A DNA stretch of 32,175 nt from CAYONM01 sp964405325 (GTDB lineage: Bacteria; Planctomycetota; UBA11346). The notes beneath the pieces were generated by a model. The model did no database searches. It had not been told where the DNA came from and was given only the letters and a program-made list of their open reading frames with translations. Position 1 is the first letter of the stretch. Each line of letters starts with the position of its first letter. Location: NCBI GenBank assembly GCA_964405325.1, contig CAYONM010000014.1:1-32175 (forward strand). The letters run 5' to 3'. A program made the position numbers and the translations under genes. Below, one piece after another: positions 32,086 through 32,175 of the stretch.

Positions 32086-32175
32086 GCGACGTCCGGCGCA
32101 CCCGCCAGCCGGGCTCCGGTCCCACGCTCCTTCGTCGCGGTTCGCTCGCTGCGCGAGCGTTTTGGGCGGCGCTTC

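Noticed and set aside
30028..32175. tRNA-Val as the integration site of a genomic island carrying draT-draG
   Set aside because: No integrase gene was seen and no repeat of the tRNA 3' end was found in the window, though an island boundary beyond 32175 cannot be excluded.

Overview
This is a 32.2 kb, high-GC chromosomal stretch from a Gram-negative bacterium, in a draft assembly with one 100-N gap (10099-10198). A complete 13-gene complex I operon with fused nuoCD, Shine-Dalgarno sites on most genes and many four-base start/stop overlaps are clear. The taxon is not settled. NuoCD fusion, queG and cutA fit Gammaproteobacteria. The short NuoG, long NuoH and the density of AraC, Gfo/Idh and TIM-barrel isomerase genes would also fit Verrucomicrobiota. 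A DraT-DraG pair at the right end suggests a nitrogen fixer, although no nif gene lies in the window.

Layout: (1) 1-273, a palindromic repeat and a terminator. (2) 274-5438, a probable sugar or polyol catabolic locus: a TIM-barrel isomerase facing away from a D-2-hydroxyacid dehydrogenase, then an AraC regulator facing away from a Gfo/Idh oxidoreductase plus a second TIM-barrel isomerase. (3) 10514 down to 5445 on the minus strand, six tightly coupled genes: a membrane-anchored LysM protein, a GAF/SpoIIE phosphatase, an RsbW-like ATPase, a STAS protein, a degenerate PHP-like protein and a RusA-like protein. The first four look like a partner-switching signalling module with a cell-wall-binding partner. 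(4) 10659-11390, a LipM/LplA-type lipoyl or octanoyl transferase. (5) 11501-26199, a possible 25-residue leader peptide and nuoA, B, CD, E, F, G, H, I, J, K, L, M, N in canonical order, with unusual NuoE, NuoG and NuoH sizes and a 154-nt break between nuoF and nuoG. (6) 27847 down to 26201, queG, a small lipoprotein and cutA on the minus strand. (7) 27868-28371, a gene-poor stretch with a pirin 3' remnant and a palindromic MITE-like element. (8) 28372-29964, a Ser/Thr kinase with a DUF4388-like N-terminus, then tRNA-Val(CAC) and a terminator. (9) 32010 down to 30134, draT-draG, which reversibly ADP-ribosylate nitrogenase Fe protein in known diazotrophs, followed by repeat-like sequence to the window end.

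The best leads are the partner-switching operon (GAF domain split by about 95 residues, repeat-stalk LysM protein, unexplained PHP-like and RusA-like genes at its end), the divergent complex I subunits, the pirin remnant beside a palindromic element, and DraTG far from visible nif genes. No CRISPR array, integrase or transposase gene was seen.
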